From NCBI GenBank assembly GCA_036507005.1, contig DASXQT010000007.1, positions 62,001 through 126,000 on the forward strand: 64,000 nucleotides of DNA, in the 5' to 3' direction. A model generated the notes under the pieces. The model saw only the letters and a program-made list of their open reading frames with translations. It did not search any database and was not told where the DNA came from. A program made the position numbers and the translations under genes. The DNA is from WS-2 sp036507005. GTDB lineage: Bacteria > Eisenbacteria > RBG-16-71-46. Of this stretch, positions 49,965 through 58,882 are shown piece by piece (position 1 is the first letter of the stretch; each line of letters begins with the position of its first letter).

Positions 49965-50759
49965 CTGCATCCCGAGATCCTCCACTGGGGCTTCCTGCAC
50001 GTCCGCTCGTACGGGCTGATGCTGGCCGTGGCGTTCCTGTTCGGCACCTGGCTCGCGCTGCGCGAGGCGCGCCGCCTCCACCTGGACGAGGACAAGCTGG
50101 TGACCGTGATCCTGGTGGCGCTGGTCGCCGGCGTGCTCGGGGCGCGGATGCTCTACGTGCTCGAGCACGTGTCCGAGTTCCGCCGCGAGTGGGGGAGCGT
50201 GCTCGCGCTGTGGCAGGGCGGGCTCACCCTGTACGGGGGCCTGGTGGCCGGCGTGTTCGGCGGGCTGGTCACCGCGCGCCGGCTCGGGCTGCCGATGTGG
50301 GTGGTGGCGGACGCGGTCACGCCCTCGATCGCGATCGGGAGCGCGTTCGGCCGCGTCGGCTGCTTCCTCAACGGCTGCTGCTACGGGCGCCCGACGCGCC
50401 TGCCGTGGGGCGTGAGCTTCCCGCCCGATTCCTTCGCCGGGCTCGAGTTCGGGAACGCCAAGATCCACCCGTCGCAGCTCTACTTCGCGCTCGCCGGTCT
50501 CGCGCTGTTCGTGGTGACGTGGGTGCTGCGGCGCCGCGCGAGCCTGCCCGGGACCTTGTTCTGGACCTTCCTCATGCTGTTCGCGCTGGTCCGCATCCCG
50601 CTCGACTTCACCCGCGCCTACGAGCCGGAGACGGCGCTGGTCACGGTCGGCGCGCAGCCGATCGTCGAGAGCCAGATCTCGAGCCTCGCGATCGCGCTCT
50701 TCGGCCTGCTCATGCTGCTGCGCCTGCGGCGCGAGAGCACCACCCCGCCCGCGGCGTGA
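49965..50759 (+). CDS. lgt: Phosphatidylglycerol-prolipoprotein diacylglyceryl transferase
   Basis: 264 residues from a CTG start. The family N-terminus (MHPEILHWGFLHVRSYGLML) is reached only from this codon: upstream in frame comes the rodA TGA, and the first ATG at 50019 would delete the conserved RSYG stretch. GGGAG lies 9 nt upstream. The signature GRVGCFLNGCCYGRPTRLPW, the loop GGLTLYGGLVAGVFG and HPSQLYFALAG are all present. It transfers diacylglycerol to the lipobox cysteine of prolipoproteins, several of which occur in this window. Confidence 0.92.
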   Translation: MHPEILHWGFLHVRSYGLMLAVAFLFGTWLALREARRLHLDEDKLVTVILVALVAGVLGARMLYVLEHVSEFRREWGSVLALWQGGLTLYGGLVAGVFGGLVTARRLGLPMWVVADAVTPSIAIGSAFGRVGCFLNGCCYGRPTRLPWGVSFPPDSFAGLEFGNAKIHPSQLYFALAGLALFVVTWVLRRRASLPGTLFWTFLMLFALVRIPLDFTRAYEPETALVTVGAQPIVESQISSLAIALFGLLMLLRLRRESTTPPAA

Positions 50760-50769
50760 GGCCGCGCGC

Positions 50770-51573
50770 GTGAAGCTCGCGGTCCTCGGCGATCCGCTCG
50801 CCTACACCCGCTCGCCCGACCTCCACCGCGCCGGGCTCACGGCGCTGGGCCTCGCGGGCGAATCGCATGCGATCCGCACCCCGCTCGCCGAGCTGGGCGC
50901 GCGGCTCGGCGAGCTCGCGAGCGCGGGCTACCGCGGCGTGAACCTCACCCACCCGCTCAAGCGCGCCGCGCTCGACCACGTGGCCCGCGCCTCGGACGAC
51001 GCGCGGCGCGCGGCCTCGGTCAACACCGTGGGGTTCGAGCCCGGAGGCGCGTGGGGCGAGACCACCGACGGCGCGGGCTTCCTCGACCTCCTGATCGCGC
51101 TCGGGCGGCGGCCCGAGGCCCAGCGCGTCGTGCTGCTGGGCGCGGGGGGCGCGGCGCGCAGCCTGGCGCTCGCTCTTGCCGGCGCCGGGTGCGCGCGCAT
51201 CGCCGCGAGCGCGCGAAGCGTGGCGGAGGCGCGCGAGGCGTGGCGCGGGATCCCGGGCGCCGCGCTGGTTGCGTGGCGCTCGCAGGAGGAGGCAGGAGAG
51301 CTGGCGCAGGCGAGCGTGATCGTCAACGCCACCCCGCTCGCCGGGGAGGAGCCCGCGGCGCCGGTCGAGCGGCTGCCGCGCGGGGCGCTGATCGTGGACC
51401 TGGTGTACGGTGCTTCGATCACGCCGTGGGTGCGGAGCGCGCGCGCTTCGGGGCTCGAGGCCTACGACGGGCTCGGGCTGCTCGCCTTCCAGGCGCGGCG
51501 CTCGCTCGCCCTCTGGACCGGGAGCGAGGTGTCGATCGACGCGCTCACGGCGGCCGTGGGCTGGCCGCGATGA
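50770..51573 (+). CDS. aroE: Shikimate dehydrogenase
   Basis: 267 residues, GTG start. Catalytic Lys in NLTHPLKRAALDHV, ASVNTVGF, catalytic Asp in TTDGAGFLDLL, the NADP-binding VLLGAGGAARSLALAL and the late NATPLAG and DLVYGASITPW. It reduces 3-dehydroshikimate to shikimate in aromatic amino-acid synthesis (cytoplasm). The THP in place of the usual T-x-P spacing around the Lys is a minor variation. It sits 10 bp after lgt, inside the elongasome cluster with which it has no known functional link. Confidence 0.94.
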   Translation: MKLAVLGDPLAYTRSPDLHRAGLTALGLAGESHAIRTPLAELGARLGELASAGYRGVNLTHPLKRAALDHVARASDDARRAASVNTVGFEPGGAWGETTDGAGFLDLLIALGRRPEAQRVVLLGAGGAARSLALALAGAGCARIAASARSVAEAREAWRGIPGAALVAWRSQEEAGELAQASVIVNATPLAGEEPAAPVERLPRGALIVDLVYGASITPWVRSARASGLEAYDGLGLLAFQARRSLALWTGSEVSIDALTAAVGWPR

Positions 51574-51625
51574 GCGGGGCAGGGCCACGCGGCGCCGCGC
51601 CGGCGCCCGCCCCGGCGGGCGCGCC

Positions 51626-52342
51626 ATGATCGCGCGCGGCGCCCTGGCCTCCGCGGCCGGCGCGCTGGTCGCGCGGGCGCGCGACCTGGCCGCCTTCGCC
51701 CTGCCGCAGCGCTGTCCGGGCTGCGGCGCGCGCGCCGAGCCCGAGCGCCTGCTGTGCGACGCGTGCCACGCGGCGATCCCGCGCGTCGCGATGCCGCTGT
51801 GCGCGCGCTGCCTGGCGCGCGGGCGCGAGCCGGTGGGCTGCACCGCCCACCCCGGGCGCACGGTGTGGCCCGCGTGGCTCTACGACGAGCGCGCGGCCTG
51901 CGTGGTGCACGCGCTCAAGTACCAGGGCCGCACCGGGCTCGCGGCCGGCCTGGGCGCGGAGCTGGCGCGCGTGGTGCCCGGGGCGCCGCGGCCGGACCTG
52001 GTGATGGCGGTTCCGCTCCACTCCGCCCGGCGGCGCGAGCGAGGGTACAATCAGGCCGAGCGGCTCGCGGAATCACTCGCCGGACGGATCGGCGTCCCGC
52101 TGCTGGAGGGGGCGATCGAGCGTGTCCGCAACACCCCGCCCCAGGCGCGGCTCGATCCGCGCTCGCGCCGCGCCAACGTGGCCGGCGCGTTCCGGGTGCG
52201 GCACCCGGGCCGGCTCGAAGGGAGGAGCATCCTCTTGGTGGACGACGTGATCACCACCGGCGCGACCTTCGAGGCCTGCCTCGCCGCGCTCGCGCGCGCG
52301 CGGGTGCGGGCGGCCGGCGTCGCGCTGGCCTGGGCGCAGTAG
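51626..52342 (+). CDS. ComF-family phosphoribosyltransferase-like protein
   Basis: 238 residues. Zinc-finger cysteines near the N-terminus (QRCPGCGARAEPE, LLCDACHAAIP, CARCLARG) are followed by a PRTase domain: ALKYQGRTGLAAGLG, VPLHSARRRERGYNQ, ARLDPRSRRANVAGAF and the PRPP loop LLVDDVITTGATF. ComF proteins act in uptake of transforming DNA and possibly nucleotide salvage; the reaction is uncertain. No other competence genes are in the window. The 52-bp gap after aroE is the largest in this cluster, but transcription may still continue. Confidence 0.92.
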   Translation: MIARGALASAAGALVARARDLAAFALPQRCPGCGARAEPERLLCDACHAAIPRVAMPLCARCLARGREPVGCTAHPGRTVWPAWLYDERAACVVHALKYQGRTGLAAGLGAELARVVPGAPRPDLVMAVPLHSARRRERGYNQAERLAESLAGRIGVPLLEGAIERVRNTPPQARLDPRSRRANVAGAFRVRHPGRLEGRSILLVDDVITTGATFEACLAALARARVRAAGVALAWAQ

Positions 52343-52344
52343 CC

Positions 52345-53040
52345 GTGTCGCACCTCCACGTACCCGACGGCGTGCTGCCCCCGCTCCTGTGGGGGCCGGG
52401 GCTCGCGCTCGCGCTCGTCCTGCTCGCCCTGGCCGGACGCGCGGGCGGCCGCGACGCGCCCAAGCGGATCGCCTACCAGGGCGCGCTCGGAGGGCTGATG
52501 CTGGCGGTGATGTCGATCCCGATCCCGCTCTTCGCGCTCGAGTACTGCCTCACGCTCGCGGGGCCGGTGGGCGTGCTGCTGGGGCCGGCGGCGAGCTTTC
52601 CGGTGGTGTTCGTGGTGAGCGTGATCCTCGCCCTGCTCGGCCAGGGCGGGCTCACGGTGGTGGGCCTGAACGCGCTGGTGCTGGGGTCCGGCGCCGCGGT
52701 CGCGCGCCCGGTCTACGTGCGGCTCGCGACGCGCCTCGGCGCCCCTAGCGCGCTCGCGCTCGCGACCGCAGCCGCGCAGACGGTCTCGGGGCTCCTGTGG
52801 TTCGCGCTCTTGGCACTCGCGCTGCGCCTCGGCCCCGGCGTTCCGCTCGCGATCGGTCACGGCGATGCGCGCGTCGGGCTCTTCGCCGGGCTCACGATCG
52901 GGCTGTGGATCGTGGCGATCGCCGCCGAGTCGGCCGTGGCCTTCGGCATCGGGCGCTTCCTCGCCCGGGTGCGCCCCGATCTCCTGCCGGCCGCCGCGGC
53001 TCCGGCCGCGGCCCCGGCCGCCGCGGGGGTCGCGCCGTGA
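52345..53040 (+). CDS. cbiM: ECF-type cobalt/nickel importer, substrate-binding membrane subunit (CbiM/NikM)
   Basis: 231 residues from a GTG 2 bp after the comF stop codon. The N-terminus SHLHVPDGVLPPLLW is the metal-binding start of the family (usually MHIPDG, with the N-terminal His as ligand). About six helices follow, with GGLMLAVMSIPIPLFA and GQGGLTVVGLNALVLG (family loops). The tail is Ala/Pro-rich. CbiM captures Co2+ (or Ni2+). No CbiN/NikN-like small subunit is visible in the window, so the system is a minimal M-Q-O set or the fourth subunit lies elsewhere. Confidence 0.87.
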   Translation: MSHLHVPDGVLPPLLWGPGLALALVLLALAGRAGGRDAPKRIAYQGALGGLMLAVMSIPIPLFALEYCLTLAGPVGVLLGPAASFPVVFVVSVILALLGQGGLTVVGLNALVLGSGAAVARPVYVRLATRLGAPSALALATAAAQTVSGLLWFALLALALRLGPGVPLAIGHGDARVGLFAGLTIGLWIVAIAAESAVAFGIGRFLARVRPDLLPAAAAPAAAPAAAGVAP

Positions 53041-53756
53041 TCAACACGCTGGCCCAGATCGACTACGTCGCGAGCGCGGGCGGCTCTCCGTGGCATCGCG
53101 CGAGCGCGCTGCCCAAGCTCGCGCTCGCCACCCTGGCGATCGTGCTCGCGGTGTTCGCGCCCGGCCTGCGCCTCCAGCTCGCGCTCTACGCCGTCGGCTG
53201 GCTGCTCGCGCTCAGCAGCCGGCTCCCGCTTCGGCTGCTCGCCACGGCGGCGGGCTATCCGCTGCTCTTCGCCGTGCTCTACCTCGCCCTGCGCTGGGAC
53301 GGGAGCTGGCTCCACGCGCTCTCGATCGCGCTCCGGCCGCTCACTGGGAGCCTCTACGCCGTCTGGCTGGTGGGCACCACGCCCTATCCCGACCTCTTCG
53401 CCCCGCTCTCGCGCGTGCTGCCGCGCGCCGCGGGCGACGGGCTCTTCCTCACGTATCGCGCCGTGTTCGAGCTGATCGTCCGCGCCCAGCGACTGTTCCG
53501 GGCGTTCCGGCTGCGCGCGGCGGAGAGCCTGCCCGCGCGCCGCAGGCTGCCGCTCGCGGGCGAGGGCCTCGCCACCCTCGTGCTCTACGGCTTCGAGCGC
53601 AGCCAGCGCATGTACGCGACCATGCTGCTGCGCGGCCACTCCGGGCGCATCTGCGGCTGCCGCCACTGGGCCGAGGCCACGCGCGCCGACCTGTGGGTGG
53701 CGCTGGCGGCCGGAGCGATCGTCGCCGCGGGCGCGCTGCTGTGGGGGATGCGGTGA
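53037..53756 (+). CDS. cbiQ: ECF transporter transmembrane coupling subunit (CbiQ/EcfT)
   Basis: 239 residues from a GTG overlapping the cbiM stop codon. Five or so helices, with the coupling signature in the C-terminal cytoplasmic helix region: ERSQRMYATMLLRGHSGR, equivalent to the family A-x-x-x-RG motif. TYRAVFELIVRAQRLFRAFR is the typical amphipathic section. It transmits ATP hydrolysis from CbiO to CbiM. It overlaps cbiO by 4 bp. Confidence 0.9.
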   Translation: MINTLAQIDYVASAGGSPWHRASALPKLALATLAIVLAVFAPGLRLQLALYAVGWLLALSSRLPLRLLATAAGYPLLFAVLYLALRWDGSWLHALSIALRPLTGSLYAVWLVGTTPYPDLFAPLSRVLPRAAGDGLFLTYRAVFELIVRAQRLFRAFRLRAAESLPARRRLPLAGEGLATLVLYGFERSQRMYATMLLRGHSGRICGCRHWAEATRADLWVALAAGAIVAAGALLWGMR

Positions 53757-54778
53757 GCGAGACCGTGGTGCGGGTCTCGTGCGTGCGGCACACCTATCCC
53801 GACCGCACCCAGGTCCACCTATGCGGCCTCGACTTCGTGGCCGCGCGCGGCGAGCGCGTGGTGGTGCTGGGCCCCAACGGCTGCGGCAAGAGCACGCTGC
53901 TGTTCCACATCCTCGGCCTGCTCGAGCCCCAGGAGGGCGAGGTCTCGGTGTTCGGCGTGAACCCGGCGCGCCACTTCAACCGCATCCGCGAGCGCATCGG
54001 CGTGCTGATGCAGAACGCCGACGAGCAGATCCTGGCGCCCACGGTGTGGGACGACGTGTCGTTCTCGCCCCGCAACTACGGCTACGCCGCCGCCGAGGTG
54101 GAGAGCATGGTGAGCGAGACGCTCGCCCGGGTCGGCATCGCCCACCTGCGCGACAAGGTGTGCCACCACCTCTCGGGCGGCGAGAAGCGCAAGGTGGCGC
54201 TGGCCGGTGCGCTGGTGCTGAATCCCGAGCTGCTGGTCCTGGACGAGCCCTTCGAGGGTCTCGATCCCGCCTCGCGCACCGACCTGGTGTCGCTCCTGAA
54301 CCGCCTGCACTCGGAGCACGGCGTAACGCTGGTGATGGCCACCCACGACGTGAACGTGGTGCCGGCCATGGCGGACCGGGTCTACGTGCTGCTGCGCGGC
54401 GGCGAGATCGTGGCGCAGGGCCCGCCCGCCGACGTGTTCGCCGACGCCGCGCTGCTCCGGCGCAGCAACATCGAGCCGCCGGCGCTGTCGGAGCTGTTCG
54501 AGCGCCTCGAGGCGCTGGGCGTGGCGCTCGGCCGCCCGATGACCGTGGAGGAGGCAGCGCGCGCGCTGGCGGAGTGGGGTGCGCGACGGGGCGCGGCGTC
54601 GATGCCGGCGCCCGCTGCCGCGCCTTCGCCCGCGCCCCCTGCCGCGCCTTCGCCCGCGCCCGCGGACGGGCGCCCGCCGGAGCCCGCGGACGGCGAAGCC
54701 GCCGAGCCCGCCGCGCGTCCGGTGGCGGGCGCAGCGCCTGCGTCGGTCGCTCCCGCCCGCCGCGGCGACCCGGCATGA
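53753..54778 (+). CDS. cbiO: ECF transporter ATPase (CbiO)
   Basis: 341 residues. Walker A GPNGCGKST, Q-loop LMQNADEQILAPTVWDDVSF, ABC signature LSGGEKRKVALAGAL, Walker B LLVLDEPFEGLD and switch His in MATHDVN. This is complete and typical of CbiO/EcfA. After the ATPase core (about residue 280) there is an unusual ~60-residue Ala/Pro/Ser/Glu-rich tail containing a repeated APSPAP block (codons around 54603-54665), not normally present in CbiO and probably disordered. Drives metal uptake with CbiM and CbiQ. Overlaps rarA by 4 bp. Confidence 0.94.
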   Translation: MSETVVRVSCVRHTYPDRTQVHLCGLDFVAARGERVVVLGPNGCGKSTLLFHILGLLEPQEGEVSVFGVNPARHFNRIRERIGVLMQNADEQILAPTVWDDVSFSPRNYGYAAAEVESMVSETLARVGIAHLRDKVCHHLSGGEKRKVALAGALVLNPELLVLDEPFEGLDPASRTDLVSLLNRLHSEHGVTLVMATHDVNVVPAMADRVYVLLRGGEIVAQGPPADVFADAALLRRSNIEPPALSELFERLEALGVALGRPMTVEEAARALAEWGARRGAASMPAPAAAPSPAPPAAPSPAPADGRPPEPADGEAAEPAARPVAGAAPASVAPARRGDPA

Positions 54779-56115
54779 GCGGCGAGCTCTTCCGCCCCGA
54801 GCCGGCTCCGGAGCGCGCCGCCTCGGGCCCGCTCGCCGACCGCATGCGGCCGCGGACCTTCGACGAGCTGGTCGGCCAGTCACAGCTCCTTTCGCCCGGG
54901 AGCCCGCTCGCGCTGATGCGCGAGGGCACGCACCTCTCCTCGCTGATCCTCTGGGGCCCGCCCGGAAGCGGCAAGACCACCATCGCCCGGCTCCTCGCCG
55001 GCACCTCGGGAGCGCCGTTCGTCCAGTTCAGCGCGGTGCTCTCGGGCATCAAGGAGGTGAAGGAGGTCATGCAGCGCGCGGCGGTCGAGCGCCGGAGCGC
55101 GGGCAAGCCCACCATCCTGTTCGTGGACGAGATCCACCGCTTCAACAAGGCCCAGCAGGACGCCTTCCTCTCGCACGTCGAGAACGGCGACATCGTACTG
55201 ATCGGCGCCACCACCGAGAACCCGTCGTTCGAGGTCAACTCGGCGCTGCTCTCGCGCGCGCGGGTGCTGGTGCTGAAGGAGCTCGGCCCCGCCGACCTCC
55301 GCACCCTGCTCGAGCGTGCGCTCGCCGATCCCGAGCGCGGCCTGGGGGACCGGGTGAAGGCCGAGCCCGCCGCGCTCGACCTCATGGCGCAGGCCGCCGA
55401 CGGCGACGCGCGGCGCGCGCTCAACACGCTCGAGGTCGCCGCGGCCGCCGCGCGGCGCGGGACCATCACGGTCGAGGACGTGCGCCGCGCGCTGGCGCGC
55501 AAGCACCTGCGCTACGACCGCGCGGGGGAGGAGCACTACAACCTGATCTCGGCGCTCCACAAATCGCTGCGCGACTCCGACCCGCACGCCGGGCTCTACT
55601 GGCTGGCGCGGATGCTGGCGGCGGGCGAGGACCCGCTCTACGTGGCGCGGCGCCTGGTGCGCTTCGCGAGCGAGGACGTCGGCAACGCTGACCCCCAGGC
55701 GCTGCCGCTCGCGGTCGCGGCGTTCGAGGCCTATCACCAGCTCGGCACCCCCGAGGGCGAGCTGGCGATCGCCCAGTGCTGCGCCTATCTCGCCACCGCG
55801 CCCAAGAGCAACGCCGTGTACCGGGGGTTCGGAAAGGCGATGGCCGAGGTCGAGGAGAGCGGGAGCCTTCCGCCTCCGCTCGTGATCCTCAACGCGCCCA
55901 CGCCGCTGATGAAGGACCTGGGCTACGGCGCCGGCTACCAGTACGCCCACGACGAGGAGGGCCGGATTGCCGACCAGGACCACCTGCCCGCGGAGCTGGC
56001 GGGCAAGCGCTTCTACGAGCCCACCGGCGAGGGCTTCGAGGCCGAGATCGCGCGGCGCATGAAGGCCTGGGAGGGGCTGATCGCGAAGCGGCGCGGGGCG
56101 GGGGAGAGTCCGTAG
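54775..56115 (+). CDS. rarA: Replication-associated recombination AAA+ ATPase RarA (MgsA)
   Basis: 446 residues. RMRPRTFDELVGQSQLL at the N-terminus, Walker A GPPGSGKTT, Walker B with the family-specific FVDEIHRFNKAQQDAFL, sensor 1 IGATTENPSFEVNSALLSRA and sensor 2 GDARRALNTLE. The C-terminal tetramerisation domain carries SALHKSLRDSDPHAGLYWLA and the late GKRFYEPTGEG. It acts at stalled replication forks. Last gene of the co-oriented cluster; a promoter for the next gene lies directly after it. Confidence 0.95.
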   Translation: MSGELFRPEPAPERAASGPLADRMRPRTFDELVGQSQLLSPGSPLALMREGTHLSSLILWGPPGSGKTTIARLLAGTSGAPFVQFSAVLSGIKEVKEVMQRAAVERRSAGKPTILFVDEIHRFNKAQQDAFLSHVENGDIVLIGATTENPSFEVNSALLSRARVLVLKELGPADLRTLLERALADPERGLGDRVKAEPAALDLMAQAADGDARRALNTLEVAAAAARRGTITVEDVRRALARKHLRYDRAGEEHYNLISALHKSLRDSDPHAGLYWLARMLAAGEDPLYVARRLVRFASEDVGNADPQALPLAVAAFEAYHQLGTPEGELAIAQCCAYLATAPKSNAVYRGFGKAMAEVEESGSLPPPLVILNAPTPLMKDLGYGAGYQYAHDEEGRIADQDHLPAELAGKRFYEPTGEGFEAEIARRMKAWEGLIAKRRGAGESP

Positions 56116-56126
56116 CCGGCGGTGTC

Positions 56127-56156
56127 TTGCTCCGAGAGCGGCACGAGAGGGATATT
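56127..56156 (+). promoter_or_regulatory. Promoter of the TonB-dependent receptor gene
   Basis: TTGCTC (56127-56132), 18 bp spacer, GATATT (56151-56156). The leader to TTG 56298 would be ~135 nt, with no recognised riboswitch in it. Confidence 0.4.
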
Positions 56157-56297
56157 CGGTGTGAAATCCCATCGTCCCCCCCGGCCGCCGATGGAGAGAA
56201 TCGCCCCCCGGCTTCAGAATCCGCTGCGGTGCCGGCTGCCGGCTGCCGATCTCTGGCCGTGGGCTCCCGCTATTCCCTTCAAGACGGAGAACCGAAA

Positions 56298-58727
56298 TTG
56301 GGCAAGCGGCTCGAGGCGTGCGGATTCCTGCTGGCGGTGCTGGTTGGTCTCACCCCTCGCGCCGCCGTCGCTCAGACGGCGGAAGCCCCACCCGCGGCCG
56401 CCCGGCCCACGGGCACGGTGCGCGGCCGGGTGCTCGACTCCCAGTCGCGCGAGCCGATCGGCCTGGCCGAGGTGGTCGTGGTGCGCACCGGGCCACGCGC
56501 CTTCAGCGAGGACGACGGGCGCTTCGTGCTGGAGCACATCCCCGCCGGCGCCTGCACGCTCAGCGTCACGCGCCTGGGCTACGCGCCGCTGCGCCGCGAG
56601 CTGACGGTCGCGGAAGGCCAGGAGACCGCGCTCGAATTGCAGCTCACGCGCAACGCGGTGCGGCTCGAGGAGATCACCGTGACCCCGGGCAGCTTCTCGT
56701 TCATGGGCCAGGGCACCGGGGTGCGCCAGACCATGTCGCGCGAGGACGTCCAGGCGGTGCCGCAGATCGGCGACGACATCTTCCGCGCGGTGAACCGCCT
56801 CCCGGGCCTGGCGTCCAACGACTACGCCGCGCACTTCGGCATCCGCGGCGGCCGGCACGACGAGACCCTGATCCTGCTCGACGGCCTCGAGCTCTACGAG
56901 CCCTACCATCTCAAGGACTTCAACGAGGGCGCGATCAGCATCATCGACGCCGAGACCATCGACGGCGTCCAGCTCATGACCGGCGGGTTCCCGGCGCGCT
57001 ACGGCAACAAGCGCAGCGGCGTGTTCGACATCACCTCGCGCACGCCGGAGAGCGAGCACACCCGGCTCGACCTGGGCACGAGCTTCATGAACACGCGCGG
57101 CATGGGAAGCGGCTCGTTCGCGGGGGACAAGGGCTCGTGGCTCGGGTTCGGCCGCGTCGGCTACATGGGCCCGGTGTTCCAGTTCATCGATCAGGCCGAC
57201 CTGCCCAAGCCCGACTACGCGGACGGGTTCGGCAAGCTGAGCTACCGGCTCTCGCCCCGCAACGAGCTCGCGCTCGAGATCCTGCACGGCGGCGACCGCT
57301 ACGTCTACGACATCGCCGCCACCACCGGCTTCCTCGACACCATCAACACCCGCGAGGTCGCGAGCACTCATTACAACAACAGTTACGTGTGGACCACGCT
57401 CAAGTCCACGCTCAGCCCGCGCACCACGGTGCGCACCCTGCTCTCGGGCGGGCTCGTCAAGCACGAGCGCGAGGGCTCGGAGCGCGACGTGCGCAAGCCG
57501 GCGCCCTTCTACCACCTGAAGAACGATCGCACCTTCACCACGGTCGGGCTGGTTCAGGACTGGACCCACGGCTTCTCCGACCGCAACCTGCTCGGCGTGG
57601 GGGTCGACTTCCGGGCGCAGCACAACGAAGACTCCTACGAGACCAACGTGTATCAGGATCCCGACGATCCCGAGGCGCCGGATCCCGGCGAATTCCCGAT
57701 CAACACCAAGTCGCACATCGAGAAGTCCGGCTCGCGGCTCGCTGCGTACCTCTCCGATCGCTGGCGGGTGGTGACGCCGCTGGTGCTCGAGGTCGGGGTG
57801 CGCTACGACCACGCCACCTGGACCGGCGACGACGACGTGAGCCCGCGCGCGAGCGCCGCCTTCGATCTGGGCCGCGGCATGACCGCGCGCGTGGGCTGGG
57901 GGCACTACCGGCAGATGCAGGGCATCGACGACGTGGCGTCGCTCAACAACTCCACGACCTACTACCCCTCCGAGCTGTCCGAGCAGTGGACCGCCGCCTG
58001 GGACCGGGTGGGGGCCAAGGGCTCGCTGATCCGGATCGAGGCCTACTGGAAGCGCGGCTCGAACCTCAGGCCCGTGTTCCGCAACTGGAAGGGCGCGGTC
58101 GACGCGTTCCCCGAGCCCAACGAGGACCGCATCGAGGTGTTCCCGGACCGCAACACCGCCCGCGGCGTCGAGGTCTACTTCGACCGGCCGATCGGCGAGC
58201 ACCTCACCGCGCGCGCCAGCTACTCGTACTCGATCGCCGACGAGGACGTGAAGCAGATCGTGAACGTGAACAGCCCCAAGGAGCTGCTCACGTTCGACAA
58301 GTCCCACCCCAATCCGCAGGACCAGCGCAACGCCGCCAACGCCGATCTCACCTGGCGGGTGCGCCGCTGGACGCTCAACGGCTCGTTCGCCTACCACAGC
58401 GGCTGGCCGTCCACGCTCGAGCACTTCGTGCCGGTTCTCAACGACCTCGGCCAACCTGACGTCGCGATCCGGCCCGAGAAGATCTACGGCGACCGGCTGC
58501 CGGACTACCTCCGGCTCGACGCGCGCCTCACGCGCAAGTGGCTGACCGGCTGGGGCGACTTCGGCGCCTCGCTCGAGGTGATCAACGTCACCAACAACGC
58601 GAACGTCTTCGGCTACGACTACTTCCGCTTCAGCGACAACGGCGGGCCGATCCGGCTCGAGCGCGGCGACGAGACCTGGTTCTCGATCTTCCCCTCGCTC
58701 GGAGTCACCTGGAGCAAGAGCTTCTAG
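56298..58727 (+). CDS. TonB-dependent outer-membrane receptor with carboxypeptidase-like N-terminal domain
   Basis: 809 residues from TTG 56298 (GGAG 10 nt upstream), which gives a short signal peptide (CGFLLAVLVGLTPRAAVAQ). A CarboxypepD-regulatory-like domain (GTVRGRVLDSQSREPIGLAE, about 30-115) is followed by a TonB-box-like LEEITVTPGSF, the plug (NRLPGLASNDYAAHFGIRGG and LILLDGLELYEPYHL) and a 22-strand-type barrel ending SLGVTWSKSF with the terminal Phe. It imports a large or scarce ligand across the outer membrane using TonB. The ligand is unknown; the downstream CbiMQO-type cluster is upstream on the same strand, so cobalamin or metal chelates are possible but not shown. Confidence 0.9.
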   Translation: MGKRLEACGFLLAVLVGLTPRAAVAQTAEAPPAAARPTGTVRGRVLDSQSREPIGLAEVVVVRTGPRAFSEDDGRFVLEHIPAGACTLSVTRLGYAPLRRELTVAEGQETALELQLTRNAVRLEEITVTPGSFSFMGQGTGVRQTMSREDVQAVPQIGDDIFRAVNRLPGLASNDYAAHFGIRGGRHDETLILLDGLELYEPYHLKDFNEGAISIIDAETIDGVQLMTGGFPARYGNKRSGVFDITSRTPESEHTRLDLGTSFMNTRGMGSGSFAGDKGSWLGFGRVGYMGPVFQFIDQADLPKPDYADGFGKLSYRLSPRNELALEILHGGDRYVYDIAATTGFLDTINTREVASTHYNNSYVWTTLKSTLSPRTTVRTLLSGGLVKHEREGSERDVRKPAPFYHLKNDRTFTTVGLVQDWTHGFSDRNLLGVGVDFRAQHNEDSYETNVYQDPDDPEAPDPGEFPINTKSHIEKSGSRLAAYLSDRWRVVTPLVLEVGVRYDHATWTGDDDVSPRASAAFDLGRGMTARVGWGHYRQMQGIDDVASLNNSTTYYPSELSEQWTAAWDRVGAKGSLIRIEAYWKRGSNLRPVFRNWKGAVDAFPEPNEDRIEVFPDRNTARGVEVYFDRPIGEHLTARASYSYSIADEDVKQIVNVNSPKELLTFDKSHPNPQDQRNAANADLTWRVRRWTLNGSFAYHSGWPSTLEHFVPVLNDLGQPDVAIRPEKIYGDRLPDYLRLDARLTRKWLTGWGDFGASLEVINVTNNANVFGYDYFRFSDNGGPIRLERGDETWFSIFPSLGVTWSKSF

Positions 58728-58882
58728 CCCCGACTCGCCCCGCTCCACGCCGCCTCCGAAAGGGACCCCCGGCAGTCCGCGGAACGATGTAGACTCCGCC
58801 CGGTCCGGTTGCTGTCGTCCGACGCCTCGTCGGATTCGTCCCAGGTCCCCAGCCGGTGCACCGGCGCAAGCGGAGGTGTTCC

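Noticed and set aside
50019..50759. Using ATG 50019 as the lgt start
   Set aside because: It would remove the conserved N-terminal RSYG segment that is encoded immediately upstream in the same frame.
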